Assembly: GCA_036011305.1 (NCBI GenBank)
Contig: DASCNA010000202.1
Location: 1 to 10,981 of the forward strand
Length of the DNA: 10,981 nt
DNA from: DASCNA01 sp036011305
GTDB lineage: Bacteria; Verrucomicrobiota; Lentisphaeria; Victivallales; GWF2-38-69
Reading direction: 5' to 3'
Under the pieces are notes generated by a model. The model was given only the letters and a program-made list of their open reading frames with translations. It was not told the DNA's origin and searched no databases. Numbering within the stretch: the stretch's first letter is position 1; each line of letters starts with the position of its first letter. Position numbers and translations under genes: made by a program. Below, in pieces: positions 1 to 6,617 of this stretch.

Positions 1-122
1 TCAAGTATATTTAAAATTAACGGACAAAGCTATCGTACTAAGAATATTAAAAACAATAAAACGGAGGTATAAATTTTTATCCGAGCTATGGAATTTTCTT
101 TAATACCAACTATGGAATTTAG

Positions 123-320
123 GTTGCATTTGACACTATTATTCCACTAATCATTCAGGTAATATTCTTTTGGTTTAATAAAAATAAAAATGCATTTGAG
201 GAAATCAATCATGGTGCAAACAAATCTTTATCCACAACAAGTAAAGCGATATTAAAATATATTTTCCCTCCGATATGCACTTTAGTCATAATACTGGGAA
301 TAATATATGGGGGACTTTAA
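123..320 (+). pseudogene. Probable C-terminal remnant of a membrane transporter (possibly NSS family)
   Basis: Reading from 123 to the TAA at 318-320 gives about 65 codons with a hydrophobic stretch, the polar segment FWFNKNKNAFEEINHGANKS, then a second hydrophobic stretch ending IIYGGL. The pattern (last helices separated by a short EEIN-GA loop, then a K-Y-I-x-P-P helix) resembles, from memory, the end of bacterial sodium:neurotransmitter symporters. An in-frame TAG at 120-122 precedes it, there is no start codon with a ribosome site, and no frame across 1-122 joins it to a longer protein, so it appears broken. Bases 1-122 hold nothing else I can support except an 11-bp direct repeat CTATGGAATTT (86-96 and 110-120). 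The family call is an inference from a short fragment; the gene body may lie to the left of the window in another frame. Confidence 0.35.
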
Positions 321-356
321 TTTCCGACACTCAATAAATATATATGGAAGTATTTT

Positions 357-1253
357 TTAGGTGTTCTTTATTTCCTTTTTAGAGCTCATCTGCTGCAATA
401 CTATTCCAAATATAATTAGTATTAGACCTAGTATAGATGCTGGATATATTGTTTCCTTATTGATAAAGTAAATAAAGACTAAACCGGCGAATGGAGTCAG
501 AAAAATAATATTCGACATTTTTGCAATATCTCCGTGCTTTAATGCCAGAAACCAAAAAACAAACCCTAATCCGTTGGAAATTCCACCCAGCCAGAAAAAT
601 GCATAAATCTGATCTAAGCTAAGAAGAGGGAAAAAGGAAAAAATCAGAACACATATACCACTAAGAACTGTAGCTACAAGAAAATAAAAGAACATTGAAG
701 TGAACGTTTCGAAATGATATTTTTTAGCTGCAACACCAAAAAAGCCATAACAGACAGCAGCCATTAATGCAAAAATATTTCCTTTTAAATGAGCTAGAGG
801 AAAACTGGAAAGACTGCCTCTGGATATTGCTATATATATACCGACAAAACTTAAGATAATAGCGACAACTATTCTCCAGTTTAATTTTAATTTAAGAATA
901 AATATAGAGAAGATTATTATCCATATGGGCCATGTATAATTAATAATATTAGCTTCCTGCGCAGAGGTGTATTTTAGACCCGCAAACTGTAAAAGACAAT
1001 ACATAAAAGTCCCTATAAAGCCAAGATAGAAAAAACAAATAAAATCTTTCCAATGATAACCTCCTATAGTAGTGATGAATCTCTTTTGAGAAAAAACTAT
1101 CGCTCCTACAACAATTGTAGACATGAGTGAGCTGTAAAACATCACCTGTAAAGTAGACAAATTAGCCAGTATCATTTTGCCAACCGCAGGTACTGAACCC
1201 CATACCAGAATTGCCAGCGCCACAAATATATAAGCCATTGATTTTTTTTGCAT
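357..1253 (-). CDS. DMT-superfamily (EamA-type) membrane transporter
   Basis: Predicted inner-membrane protein of 298 residues, the usual length for EamA/DMT transporters, with about ten hydrophobic segments arranged as two five-helix halves. The first half opens with AYIFVALAILVWGSVPAVGK, with the W-G turn typical of helix 1. The second opens near residue 155 with LKGNIFALMAAVCYGFFG. A charged tail (SSKKEIKNT) ends the protein. The start at 1253 is chosen because AGAGG lies 5 nt upstream; the longer form from 1292 adds 13 residues (MWGYNSLLLREDI) before the first helix and would override that site. EamA proteins export amino acids, nucleosides and other small metabolites, and substrate cannot be read from sequence. 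It is divergent from the serine dehydratase and converges on the transporter remnant, leaving 36 bp without a clear terminator hairpin. An amino-acid-related role is an inference from these neighbours. Confidence 0.85.
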   Translation of the reverse strand: MQKKSMAYIFVALAILVWGSVPAVGKMILANLSTLQVMFYSSLMSTIVVGAIVFSQKRFITTIGGYHWKDFICFFYLGFIGTFMYCLLQFAGLKYTSAQEANIINYTWPIWIIIFSIFILKLKLNWRIVVAIILSFVGIYIAISRGSLSSFPLAHLKGNIFALMAAVCYGFFGVAAKKYHFETFTSMFFYFLVATVLSGICVLIFSFFPLLSLDQIYAFFWLGGISNGLGFVFWFLALKHGDIAKMSNIIFLTPFAGLVFIYFINKETIYPASILGLILIIFGIVLQQMSSKKEIKNT

Positions 1254-1277
1254 AATATCCTCTCTAAGTAATAAACT

Positions 1278-1283
1278 ATTATA
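1278..1283 (-). promoter_or_regulatory. Candidate -10 box for the DMT transporter gene
   Basis: On the minus strand this is a perfect TATAAT. It would start transcription near 1271, giving a leader of about 18 nt that still contains the AGAGG ribosome site before the ATG at 1253. The -35 region is poor (AAAACA at 16-bp spacing), so the call rests on the -10 box and the sensible leader length. Confidence 0.4.
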
Positions 1284-1330
1284 ACCCCACAATAAAGGTT
1301 GTTTTATATTATTTTCGGAGACACATTAAT

Positions 1331-1376
1331 AAGATATTATATCTTGTAATATTAAGATTTAAATAATAATTTAAAT
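1331..1376. repeat. Cluster of short perfect palindromes in the divergent intergenic region
   Basis: AAGATATTATATCTT (1331-1345) is a perfect 7-bp-arm palindrome around one base. It is followed by two copies of the self-palindromic ATTTAAAT (1357-1364 and 1369-1376) separated by AATA. The position between two divergent genes would suit operators for a shared regulator, but A/T-rich sequence yields such palindromes readily. No regulator gene is present in the window. Confidence 0.3.
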
Positions 1377-1478
1377 GTTGTATCAGAATACTTTAAGCAA
1401 GGTTACATTAAAAATATAACTACAATAATTTTATAACAATAATTTTTTAGCTTAATAGATTTATATGGGAGAAATTTT

Positions 1479-1511
1479 AATGAATAAATAATACAACATT
1501 ATTTGTTCATT
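1479..1511 (+). promoter_or_regulatory. 33-bp dyad (hairpin or operator) in the serine dehydratase leader
   Basis: Arms AATGAATAAATAAT (1479-1492) and ATTATTTGTTCATT (1498-1511) are complementary at 13 of 14 positions, with the fourteenth a G-U pair in RNA, around a 5-nt loop ACAAC. The structure ends 7 nt before the AAAGGTG ribosome site of the serine dehydratase gene, so it could act as a leader hairpin affecting translation or as a DNA operator. There is no T-run after it, so it is not a standard intrinsic terminator. Confidence 0.5.
1480..1491 (+). other. Three-codon leader reading frame (Met-Asn-Lys-stop)
   Basis: ATG-AAT-AAA-TAA is preceded at 8 nt by GGGAGA (1467-1472), a better-looking ribosome site than chance would suggest. 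It lies on the left arm of the 1479-1511 dyad, so a ribosome here would open the hairpin. It ends 41 nt before the ATG of the serine dehydratase. It could be a translated regulatory mini-ORF or a coincidence; nothing in its three codons suggests serine sensing. Confidence 0.3.
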
Positions 1512-1532
1512 TGACAAAGAAAGGTGATTCAT

Positions 1533-3122
1533 ATGAAGATTATAAATGAAAAAGAACCTGTAAGTATTTTTAATGACGTAATTGGTCCAGTAATGTCAGG
1601 TCCGTCAAGTTCACATACCGCAGGACCTGCACATATAGGAAAAATTTCACGAATGCTTTTGGGAGAAGATATTAAAACAGCAGAAATTATATTTGAAGAA
1701 AAAGGTTCATATCCTGCTACATATATTGGACAGGGTTCAAATAAAGGTTTTGTAGGTGGACTGTTAGGATATCTACCAAAAGATCACAACATACCTTTTT
1801 CATTAGAAATAGCCCAAAAAAAAGGTATAAAAATCATCTTTAGAAAAAAACAGATGAACTCCAGTCATCCGAACACGGCAAAACTCCTTCTGAAAGGAAT
1901 TAACGGGAATAAAATAGAAATATTATCTCTTTCTACTGGAGGAGGAATGTTTGAACTCATAGAAGTTGACGGATTTAATGTTTCTATTAAAGGTGATTTT
2001 AAAGAACTTCTTGTTTTGAGTGAAAAAAATGAGAATCTTGCTGCTTCCATTAATAATCTTCCACATGATAAATACAGAGTAACAGTATCCGAAAAAAATA
2101 ATTTAATTTTATTTCAGGTTTCAAGCCGATATGATCTTCCCAAAGATATACTGAATACAATATCGGCATGCAAAGATATAACATGGATTAAATATATCGA
2201 CGAAATTCTTCCGGTAAAATCAGATGTAATTTATAAGATGCCCTTTTTTACAGCAAAAGATGCACTGATATTTGCAAAGAAAAATAATCTGTCCTTAATA
2301 GACCTTGCTATAGAATATGAAAAAGCCAGAAGCAGTATGTCCAAGGATGAAATAATCGACAAAATGATTGATATAATTGACATTACTAAACACTCGGCAG
2401 AAAAAGGTATAGAAGGTGTTTCTAAAGAAAGCGGGTTTTTAGCTCCTAAAGCTCATGAAATGAATGAAAAGCTTAAAACCACAAAAACTGCAGACATGGG
2501 AATAATGAATAAAGCTATGATAATAGCCACAGCAATAATGGAGTATAATAGCGTCATGGGTGTCGTCGTAGCAGCACCTACGGCTGGTTCATGCGGTGTT
2601 CTTCCGGCTGTAATACTGTCTTTGGGTGAAGACATCAAAGCAGATAATATAAAAATGGCTGAAGCAATGCTAGTTGGTGGACTTATAGGTGTTTTCATAT
2701 CTCATCAGGCAACTTTTGCAGCTGAAGTGTGTGCATGTCAGGCAGAAATAGGTGCAGCAAGTTCCATGGCCGCCGCCGCCGCCGTTACACTTTTAAACGG
2801 AACAACCGAACAGGGATTTAACGCAGCAGGACTTGCTATGCAGAATATGTTAGGACTTATATGCGATCCTATTGGCGGACTTGTAGAAATTCCCTGTATA
2901 AATAGAAACTCATCAGGCGTAGCCAACTCACTCGTTTCTGCCAACATGATTTTATGTGGGTTTGAACCGATAATACCTCTTGACGAGGTTATACAGTCAA
3001 TGTGGGAAGTTGGCAATATGCTTCCTAGAGAACTGAGATGCACAAGTATTGGCGGGTTATGTGCAACTGCAACAGGAATAAAAATACAAAAAGATTTAGA
3101 GAAAAAAAGAGAAATCTTATAA
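1533..3122 (+). CDS. sdaA: L-serine ammonia-lyase (dehydratase), iron-sulfur-dependent, fused beta-ACT-alpha chain
   Basis: Converts L-serine to pyruvate and ammonia in the cytoplasm with a [4Fe-4S] cluster. The 529-residue protein fuses what is often two chains. A beta domain contains the signature GPSSSHTAGP (residues 23-32). An ACT-like segment follows the STGGGMFELIEVDGF motif (about 136-225). The alpha catalytic domain starts near residue 236 and contains SCGVLP (353-358). Cys402, Cys444 and Cys455 keep the 42 and 11 residue spacing I recall for the cluster ligands of the Legionella enzyme. The C-terminus (LEKKREIL) lacks the terminal Cys described there. The start at 1533 is preferred over GTG at 1524 because AAAGGTG lies just before the ATG and the GTG overlaps it. 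Five GCC codons in a row (2769-2783) encode part of the alanine run after the second Cys. The gene stands alone behind a 279-bp divergent gap holding the dyad at 1479-1511. No terminator hairpin is evident after the stop. Confidence 0.95.
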   Translation: MKIINEKEPVSIFNDVIGPVMSGPSSSHTAGPAHIGKISRMLLGEDIKTAEIIFEEKGSYPATYIGQGSNKGFVGGLLGYLPKDHNIPFSLEIAQKKGIKIIFRKKQMNSSHPNTAKLLLKGINGNKIEILSLSTGGGMFELIEVDGFNVSIKGDFKELLVLSEKNENLAASINNLPHDKYRVTVSEKNNLILFQVSSRYDLPKDILNTISACKDITWIKYIDEILPVKSDVIYKMPFFTAKDALIFAKKNNLSLIDLAIEYEKARSSMSKDEIIDKMIDIIDITKHSAEKGIEGVSKESGFLAPKAHEMNEKLKTTKTADMGIMNKAMIIATAIMEYNSVMGVVVAAPTAGSCGVLPAVILSLGEDIKADNIKMAEAMLVGGLIGVFISHQATFAAEVCACQAEIGAASSMAAAAAVTLLNGTTEQGFNAAGLAMQNMLGLICDPIGGLVEIPCINRNSSGVANSLVSANMILCGFEPIIPLDEVIQSMWEVGNMLPRELRCTSIGGLCATATGIKIQKDLEKKREIL

Positions 3123-3214
3123 TGAAACCTTACGAATAAAAAATATAATTGAAGGCTGCTACCTATGGATTACATATATTTTACATAAATTGAGTTCAAA
3201 CTAACAAAATAATA

Positions 3215-3243
3215 TTGGTATTCAGTATCAATAAAGTTATATT
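3215..3243 (+). promoter_or_regulatory. Candidate sigma70-type promoter for the glycosyltransferase/GH130 genes
   Basis: TTGGTA (3215-3220) and TATATT (3238-3243) are separated by 17 bp, giving 4/6 and 5/6 matches to consensus and a leader of about 105 nt. The -35 box and spacer are covered by an imperfect 17-bp dyad TTGGTAT-TCA-GTATCAA (3215-3231), a possible operator. The rest of the gap (3123-3355) holds only a C/T tract at 3263-3285 and no visible terminator for the upstream gene. Confidence 0.4.
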
Positions 3244-3355
3244 CACTTTTATTAATTAATTATTCTTCCCCCTCTTTCCTTCTTTATTAGAGATTGAAAT
3301 GATAATTTATTAAAGAAAACAAATTAAATTTAAGAAAACAATAAAGGAGATTATT

Positions 3356-4492
3356 ATGAGAATAGCTATGGTATCAACTTATCCTCCTATTGAATGTGGA
3401 TTAGCTTCTTATTCTCAATATCTTGCAGAAGCTCTGAAAAAAACAGAAAATGAAATCTTCGTAATCAGCCAGTATGGAGCAGGAGGAGATCATGTAATTC
3501 CTGCTTATGATCCTAGTGAAAATGGGTTGTCAAAAAAGATCTTTGATATAGTAAAAAAAATAACTCCTGATATTGTTCATATACAGCACGAGTTTGGACT
3601 TTATGGTGATATGGATGGGATAGCTATCCTTGATCTGATTTTTAGAATGAAATTTTCAAACATAACTGTAGCTGCAACTCTTCATACAGTGAGAAACACT
3701 TTTGATTACCGAAAAAAAATGGTATTTCAAACCATGTGCCGTGAACTTGATATTATAATTGTTCATGAAAAAGAACATATAAAGATATTAAAAGACTGCT
3801 ATGGTATTAATCCTTCTAAAATATATCACGTCGATCATGGTATCAGAACTATGACTCCTTACGAGGATGCAAAGAAAAAACTTGGTCTTGAAGGCAAAAA
3901 AGTAGTCTTACTCTTAGGATATATTAGAGAAACAAAGGGATTCCATAGGATAATTGATTTATTCCCATCTATTGTTGAAAGGGAGAATGATGCCTGTCTG
4001 GTTCTTGCAAGTAAAGTCAGAGTCAGCGAATTGAATGAATATCGACAGTCCCTTTTTATGAAAATAAAAAAATCTCCGGTAAGTGATCATATTGAAGTAT
4101 TTCGGGGTAAGTTTCCGCAAAAAACATTTGATTATATATTAAGCGGTGCAGATATAGTTGCACTTCCATATGTTTTAGGAGCACAGAGCGGTATTATGGC
4201 TCATGCATTAAGTTTAGGAAAACCCGTTGTAGCTTCAAATTTACAGGCCTTTAATAATGTTATAGGTGAGTCAAATGCAGGTCTAATAGCCAGAGATGAT
4301 AATGAATTTATAGACAAAATTTCAAAACTGCTTACAGATGATAATCTTCGTTCTGAAATGTCAAAAAATGCATTAAAATATGTTAGAAACAAATTATCCT
4401 GGGATCTGATCGCCAAGGCAACATCAGAAATCTATCATAAATATGACAGAGAGTTAATATGTAAATCAAAGCATGTTTACATTGGCGACTGA
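3356..4492 (+). CDS. GT4-like (GT-B fold) glycosyltransferase
   Basis: Cytoplasmic GT-B glycosyltransferase of 378 residues. The N-terminal Rossmann half starts MRIAMVSTYPPIECGLASYS, with the glycine-containing acceptor loop at 14-20, then PDIVHIQHEFGLYG and an LHTV segment. The donor-binding half starts with KKVVLLLGYIRETKG, where Arg191 and Lys194 occupy the usual nucleotide-sugar phosphate-binding positions. The usual E-x7-E motif is not present: the aligned segment LPYVLGAQSGIMAHALSLGKPVV has Gly275 and His283 instead. QSG variants of this kind occur in some GT4 branches, as I recall, so activity is still likely. AAAGGAG lies 7 nt upstream of the ATG. The first GH130 gene follows after 30 bp, so they are probably co-transcribed. 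Given three GH130 neighbours, a mannose-containing product (GDP-mannose donor) is a reasonable inference; donor and acceptor are not readable here. Confidence 0.85.
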   Translation: MRIAMVSTYPPIECGLASYSQYLAEALKKTENEIFVISQYGAGGDHVIPAYDPSENGLSKKIFDIVKKITPDIVHIQHEFGLYGDMDGIAILDLIFRMKFSNITVAATLHTVRNTFDYRKKMVFQTMCRELDIIIVHEKEHIKILKDCYGINPSKIYHVDHGIRTMTPYEDAKKKLGLEGKKVVLLLGYIRETKGFHRIIDLFPSIVERENDACLVLASKVRVSELNEYRQSLFMKIKKSPVSDHIEVFRGKFPQKTFDYILSGADIVALPYVLGAQSGIMAHALSLGKPVVASNLQAFNNVIGESNAGLIARDDNEFIDKISKLLTDDNLRSEMSKNALKYVRNKLSWDLIAKATSEIYHKYDRELICKSKHVYIGD

Positions 4493-4522
4493 TAATTATT
4501 AACACAAGAGGAACTAAAGATA

Positions 4523-5572
4523 ATGTTAAATAGATCTAGTAAAAATCCCATAATTAAACCATCAGATGTAAAACCTTCATTTGAAGGATACAACGTTATT
4601 GGCGCACTGAATCCTGCAGCGGCTTTGTATAATGATGAGTTTATATTACTGGTTAGAGTTGCTGAAAACTGTATTCCCAAGGAAGGAAAGATAAGAGTCC
4701 CTATCTACAGATTTGTTGAAGGAGATGGGATACCTGACATTTTGGAATTTGATGAATCTGATCCTGATGTTAAACTCAAAGATACAAGAGGAGTAGTTTA
4801 CAAAGGCGTTGATTATCTGACAACACTAAGTCATATAAGAATCGCAAGGAGTAAAGATGGTGTAAATTTTAAAGTTGATGAAAAACCCTTTATATATCCT
4901 TGTAGAGAAGAAGAAAAATATGGTGTAGAAGATGCAAGAGTTACGTTTATTGATGGTAAATACTATATAAATTATACTATTGTGTCAGGAGACAGCTGGT
5001 CTACGGCGCTTTCCGTTACAGAAGACTTCAAAACTCATAAGAGACTCGGCATTATTTTCCCTCCTGAGAATAAGGATGTTGCGATTTTTCCAGAAAAAAT
5101 AAACGGAATGTACACAGCTTTGCATAGACCAAATAACAGTGGTTTTGGTAAAGCTTCTATCTGGTATGCTGAATCACCCGATCTTATTCACTGGGGCGGT
5201 CATAGATGTATTGCACGACCAAGAAACACTTCCTTTGAGTCAATGAAAATCGGAGGAGGAAGCTATCCTATAAAGACTCCAAAAGGATGGCTTTGTATCT
5301 ATCACAGTAAAGGAGATAATTCCAGATATACACTGTTTGCCATGTTATTAGATTTGAAAAAGCCATGGATTGTTACTGACAGGCTTGATAAGCCGTTACT
5401 GGTGCCTGAATCAGATTATGAAATAAATGGTTTTTTTGGAAATGTAGTTTTCTCCAATGGAATTGTAGAAAAAAATGATGAACTGTATATATACTACGGT
5501 GCATCAGATGACACTTCCTGTGTCGCTACAACTACTGTAGATTATATTTTGAGTCTTTTTGATTTGTCGTAA
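4523..5572 (+). CDS. GH130-family glycoside phosphorylase (copy A), probably beta-mannoside-acting
   Basis: A five-bladed beta-propeller protein of 349 residues, typical GH130 length. Family enzymes split beta-mannosides with phosphate to release alpha-mannose 1-phosphate, and run in reverse to build oligomannosides. Seen here in order: ALNPAAAL near 28-35, Arg45 (FILLVRV), SHIRIARSKDG, the catalytic motif GVEDARV with Asp137, FPEKING, HRP at 201-203, IWYAESPDLIHWG, the IYH segment with His261, and YYGASDD with Asp329. All positions I associate with mannose and phosphate binding are kept, so it should be active. No signal peptide is present, so it acts in the cytoplasm. It differs more from B and C than they do from each other, including a longer insertion around residues 50-100. 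The ribosome site AGAGGAA is 9 nt upstream. Substrate (beta-1,2 or beta-1,4 mannoside) cannot be decided; relatives with GDP-mannose-dependent transferase activity (GT108) are also known. Confidence 0.9.
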   Translation: MLNRSSKNPIIKPSDVKPSFEGYNVIGALNPAAALYNDEFILLVRVAENCIPKEGKIRVPIYRFVEGDGIPDILEFDESDPDVKLKDTRGVVYKGVDYLTTLSHIRIARSKDGVNFKVDEKPFIYPCREEEKYGVEDARVTFIDGKYYINYTIVSGDSWSTALSVTEDFKTHKRLGIIFPPENKDVAIFPEKINGMYTALHRPNNSGFGKASIWYAESPDLIHWGGHRCIARPRNTSFESMKIGGGSYPIKTPKGWLCIYHSKGDNSRYTLFAMLLDLKKPWIVTDRLDKPLLVPESDYEINGFFGNVVFSNGIVEKNDELYIYYGASDDTSCVATTTVDYILSLFDLS

Positions 5573-5609
5573 TAACTCAAATAAATGTAACTTAATAATA
5601 AAAATTAAA

Positions 5610-5637
5610 TTGTCATAACAAAAAAACAAAATATAAT
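5610..5637 (+). promoter_or_regulatory. Strong sigma70-type promoter upstream of GH130 copies B and C
   Basis: TTGTCA (5610-5615, 5/6) and a perfect TATAAT (5632-5637) are 16 bp apart, the best promoter match I found in the window. Transcription would start near 5643-5645, leaving a leader of about 32 nt before the ATG at 5676. This gives B and C an expression unit independent of the upstream glycosyltransferase and copy A. Confidence 0.65.
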
Positions 5638-5675
5638 CTCTTTTGACTGGAGCATTATACTTTGATAAAAATATT

Positions 5676-6617
5676 ATGAGAAGAAGAAAAAAACAGTTAG
5701 ATGTTGTTCACCGCTGGGAAGGAAATCCTATTATTACAACTGAGGATATTCCTTCTTCATGCGGAGACATATATAATTCAGCTGCGGTAAAGTTTGGAAA
5801 CACATATTTGCTTCTTTTAGATATTGAAGATCAAAAAGGGCGTCAGGCAATTTACATTGGCAGAAGTGATAACGGTTATCATTTTGATATTGAAAAGACC
5901 CCATTCTTAAGTTCAGATGACATCCCTGACGGTAAAACTTATGCCGCTTACGGTGTAATGGATCCTAGAATTACCTTTCTCGAAGGTTCTTATTATATTG
6001 TTTATATGGTTAACAGTGCATTGGGATTTCGACTGGCTCTTGCTAAAACGAATGATTTTATAAAAGTCACTCATATAAATTACATTTCAGAGCCTGATAC
6101 TAAAGCAGGTGCATTGTTCCCTGAAAAAATTAAAGGTAGATACGCACGATTGGAAAGACCTAAATCAGGAGGACGTATATGGATAAGTTATTCCGATGAT
6201 TTAATTTTCTGGGGAGATTCTAAAGTGCTTATGTCTCCCAGACCCGGTTTTTGGGATTTTCACAGAATAGGGTGTGCGATTCCTCCTTTTCGTATAAAAA
6301 ACAGAAATTGGCTGCTTATTTATTACGGAATAAAAGATACTGTGAGTGGTCCATTATTCAGGATAGGTGCTGCTATTCTTGACAAGGACACTCCATCTAA
6401 AATTATTTCCAGGACAAATATACCACTGCTTTCTCCCAGAGAACTACATGAACGCATCGGAGATGTAAATAATTTAATATATACTTGTGGTGCAATACTT
6501 GAAGACGATGACACATTAAAAATTTATTATGGTGCAGCGCATAGCTGTATATGCATTGGAACAATTAAAATTGGTAAAATTATTGAAAACTGCATAGAAA
6601 GTAAAAGGGAGTTCTAA
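5676..6617 (+). CDS. GH130-family protein (copy B) with substituted active-site residues
   Basis: A 313-residue beta-propeller protein of the GH130 fold, aligned from end to end with copy C, its neighbour. The fold motifs are present: RWEGNPIITTEDIP, MDPRIT with the catalytic-position Asp96, FPEKIKG, ERP at 160-162, IWISYSDDLIFWG and IYYGIK. Four conserved positions differ from A and C: Asp49 for Arg (LLLLDIE), Met95 for Glu before Asp96, Tyr217 for His (IYYG), and His289 for Asp (YYGAAHS). It may have lost or changed phosphorolytic activity. I chose ATG 5676 because the N-terminus then matches that of C; a TTG at 5643 would sit at the predicted transcription start. No good Shine-Dalgarno precedes 5676: GGAG (5649-5652) is 23 nt away, though it could serve a five-codon TTG-initiated frame (5662-5679) whose TGA overlaps the ATG. 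Cytoplasmic, no signal peptide. Confidence 0.85.
   Translation: MRRRKKQLDVVHRWEGNPIITTEDIPSSCGDIYNSAAVKFGNTYLLLLDIEDQKGRQAIYIGRSDNGYHFDIEKTPFLSSDDIPDGKTYAAYGVMDPRITFLEGSYYIVYMVNSALGFRLALAKTNDFIKVTHINYISEPDTKAGALFPEKIKGRYARLERPKSGGRIWISYSDDLIFWGDSKVLMSPRPGFWDFHRIGCAIPPFRIKNRNWLLIYYGIKDTVSGPLFRIGAAILDKDTPSKIISRTNIPLLSPRELHERIGDVNNLIYTCGAILEDDDTLKIYYGAAHSCICIGTIKIGKIIENCIESKREF

Noticed and set aside
1254..1292. Longer N-terminus for the DMT transporter starting at 1292
   Set aside because: AGAGG sits directly before the ATG at 1253, the predicted -10 box at 1278-1283 lies inside the extension, and the extra residues have no membrane-protein pattern.
1511..1516. TTGACA just upstream of the serine dehydratase start as a -35 box
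   Set aside because: The matching -10 would fall inside the coding region after the ATG at 1533, and the spacing gives no TATAAT-like sequence.
2769..2783. Five tandem GCC units as a phase-variable microsatellite
   Set aside because: They are in-frame alanine codons in a normally Ala-rich helix of this family; a unit change would add or remove one alanine without shifting the frame.
2738..3043. 101-codon open frame on the minus strand opposite the serine dehydratase
   Set aside because: It is antisense to a strongly conserved catalytic domain and has no recognisable protein features.
3263..3285. C/T-rich tract before the glycosyltransferase gene as a terminator
   Set aside because: No hairpin precedes it; it is a pyrimidine run without structure.
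5643..5675. TTG start at 5643 for GH130 copy B
   Set aside because: It coincides with the predicted transcription start of the 5610-5637 promoter, has no ribosome site, and the N-terminus from 5676 matches that of copy C.
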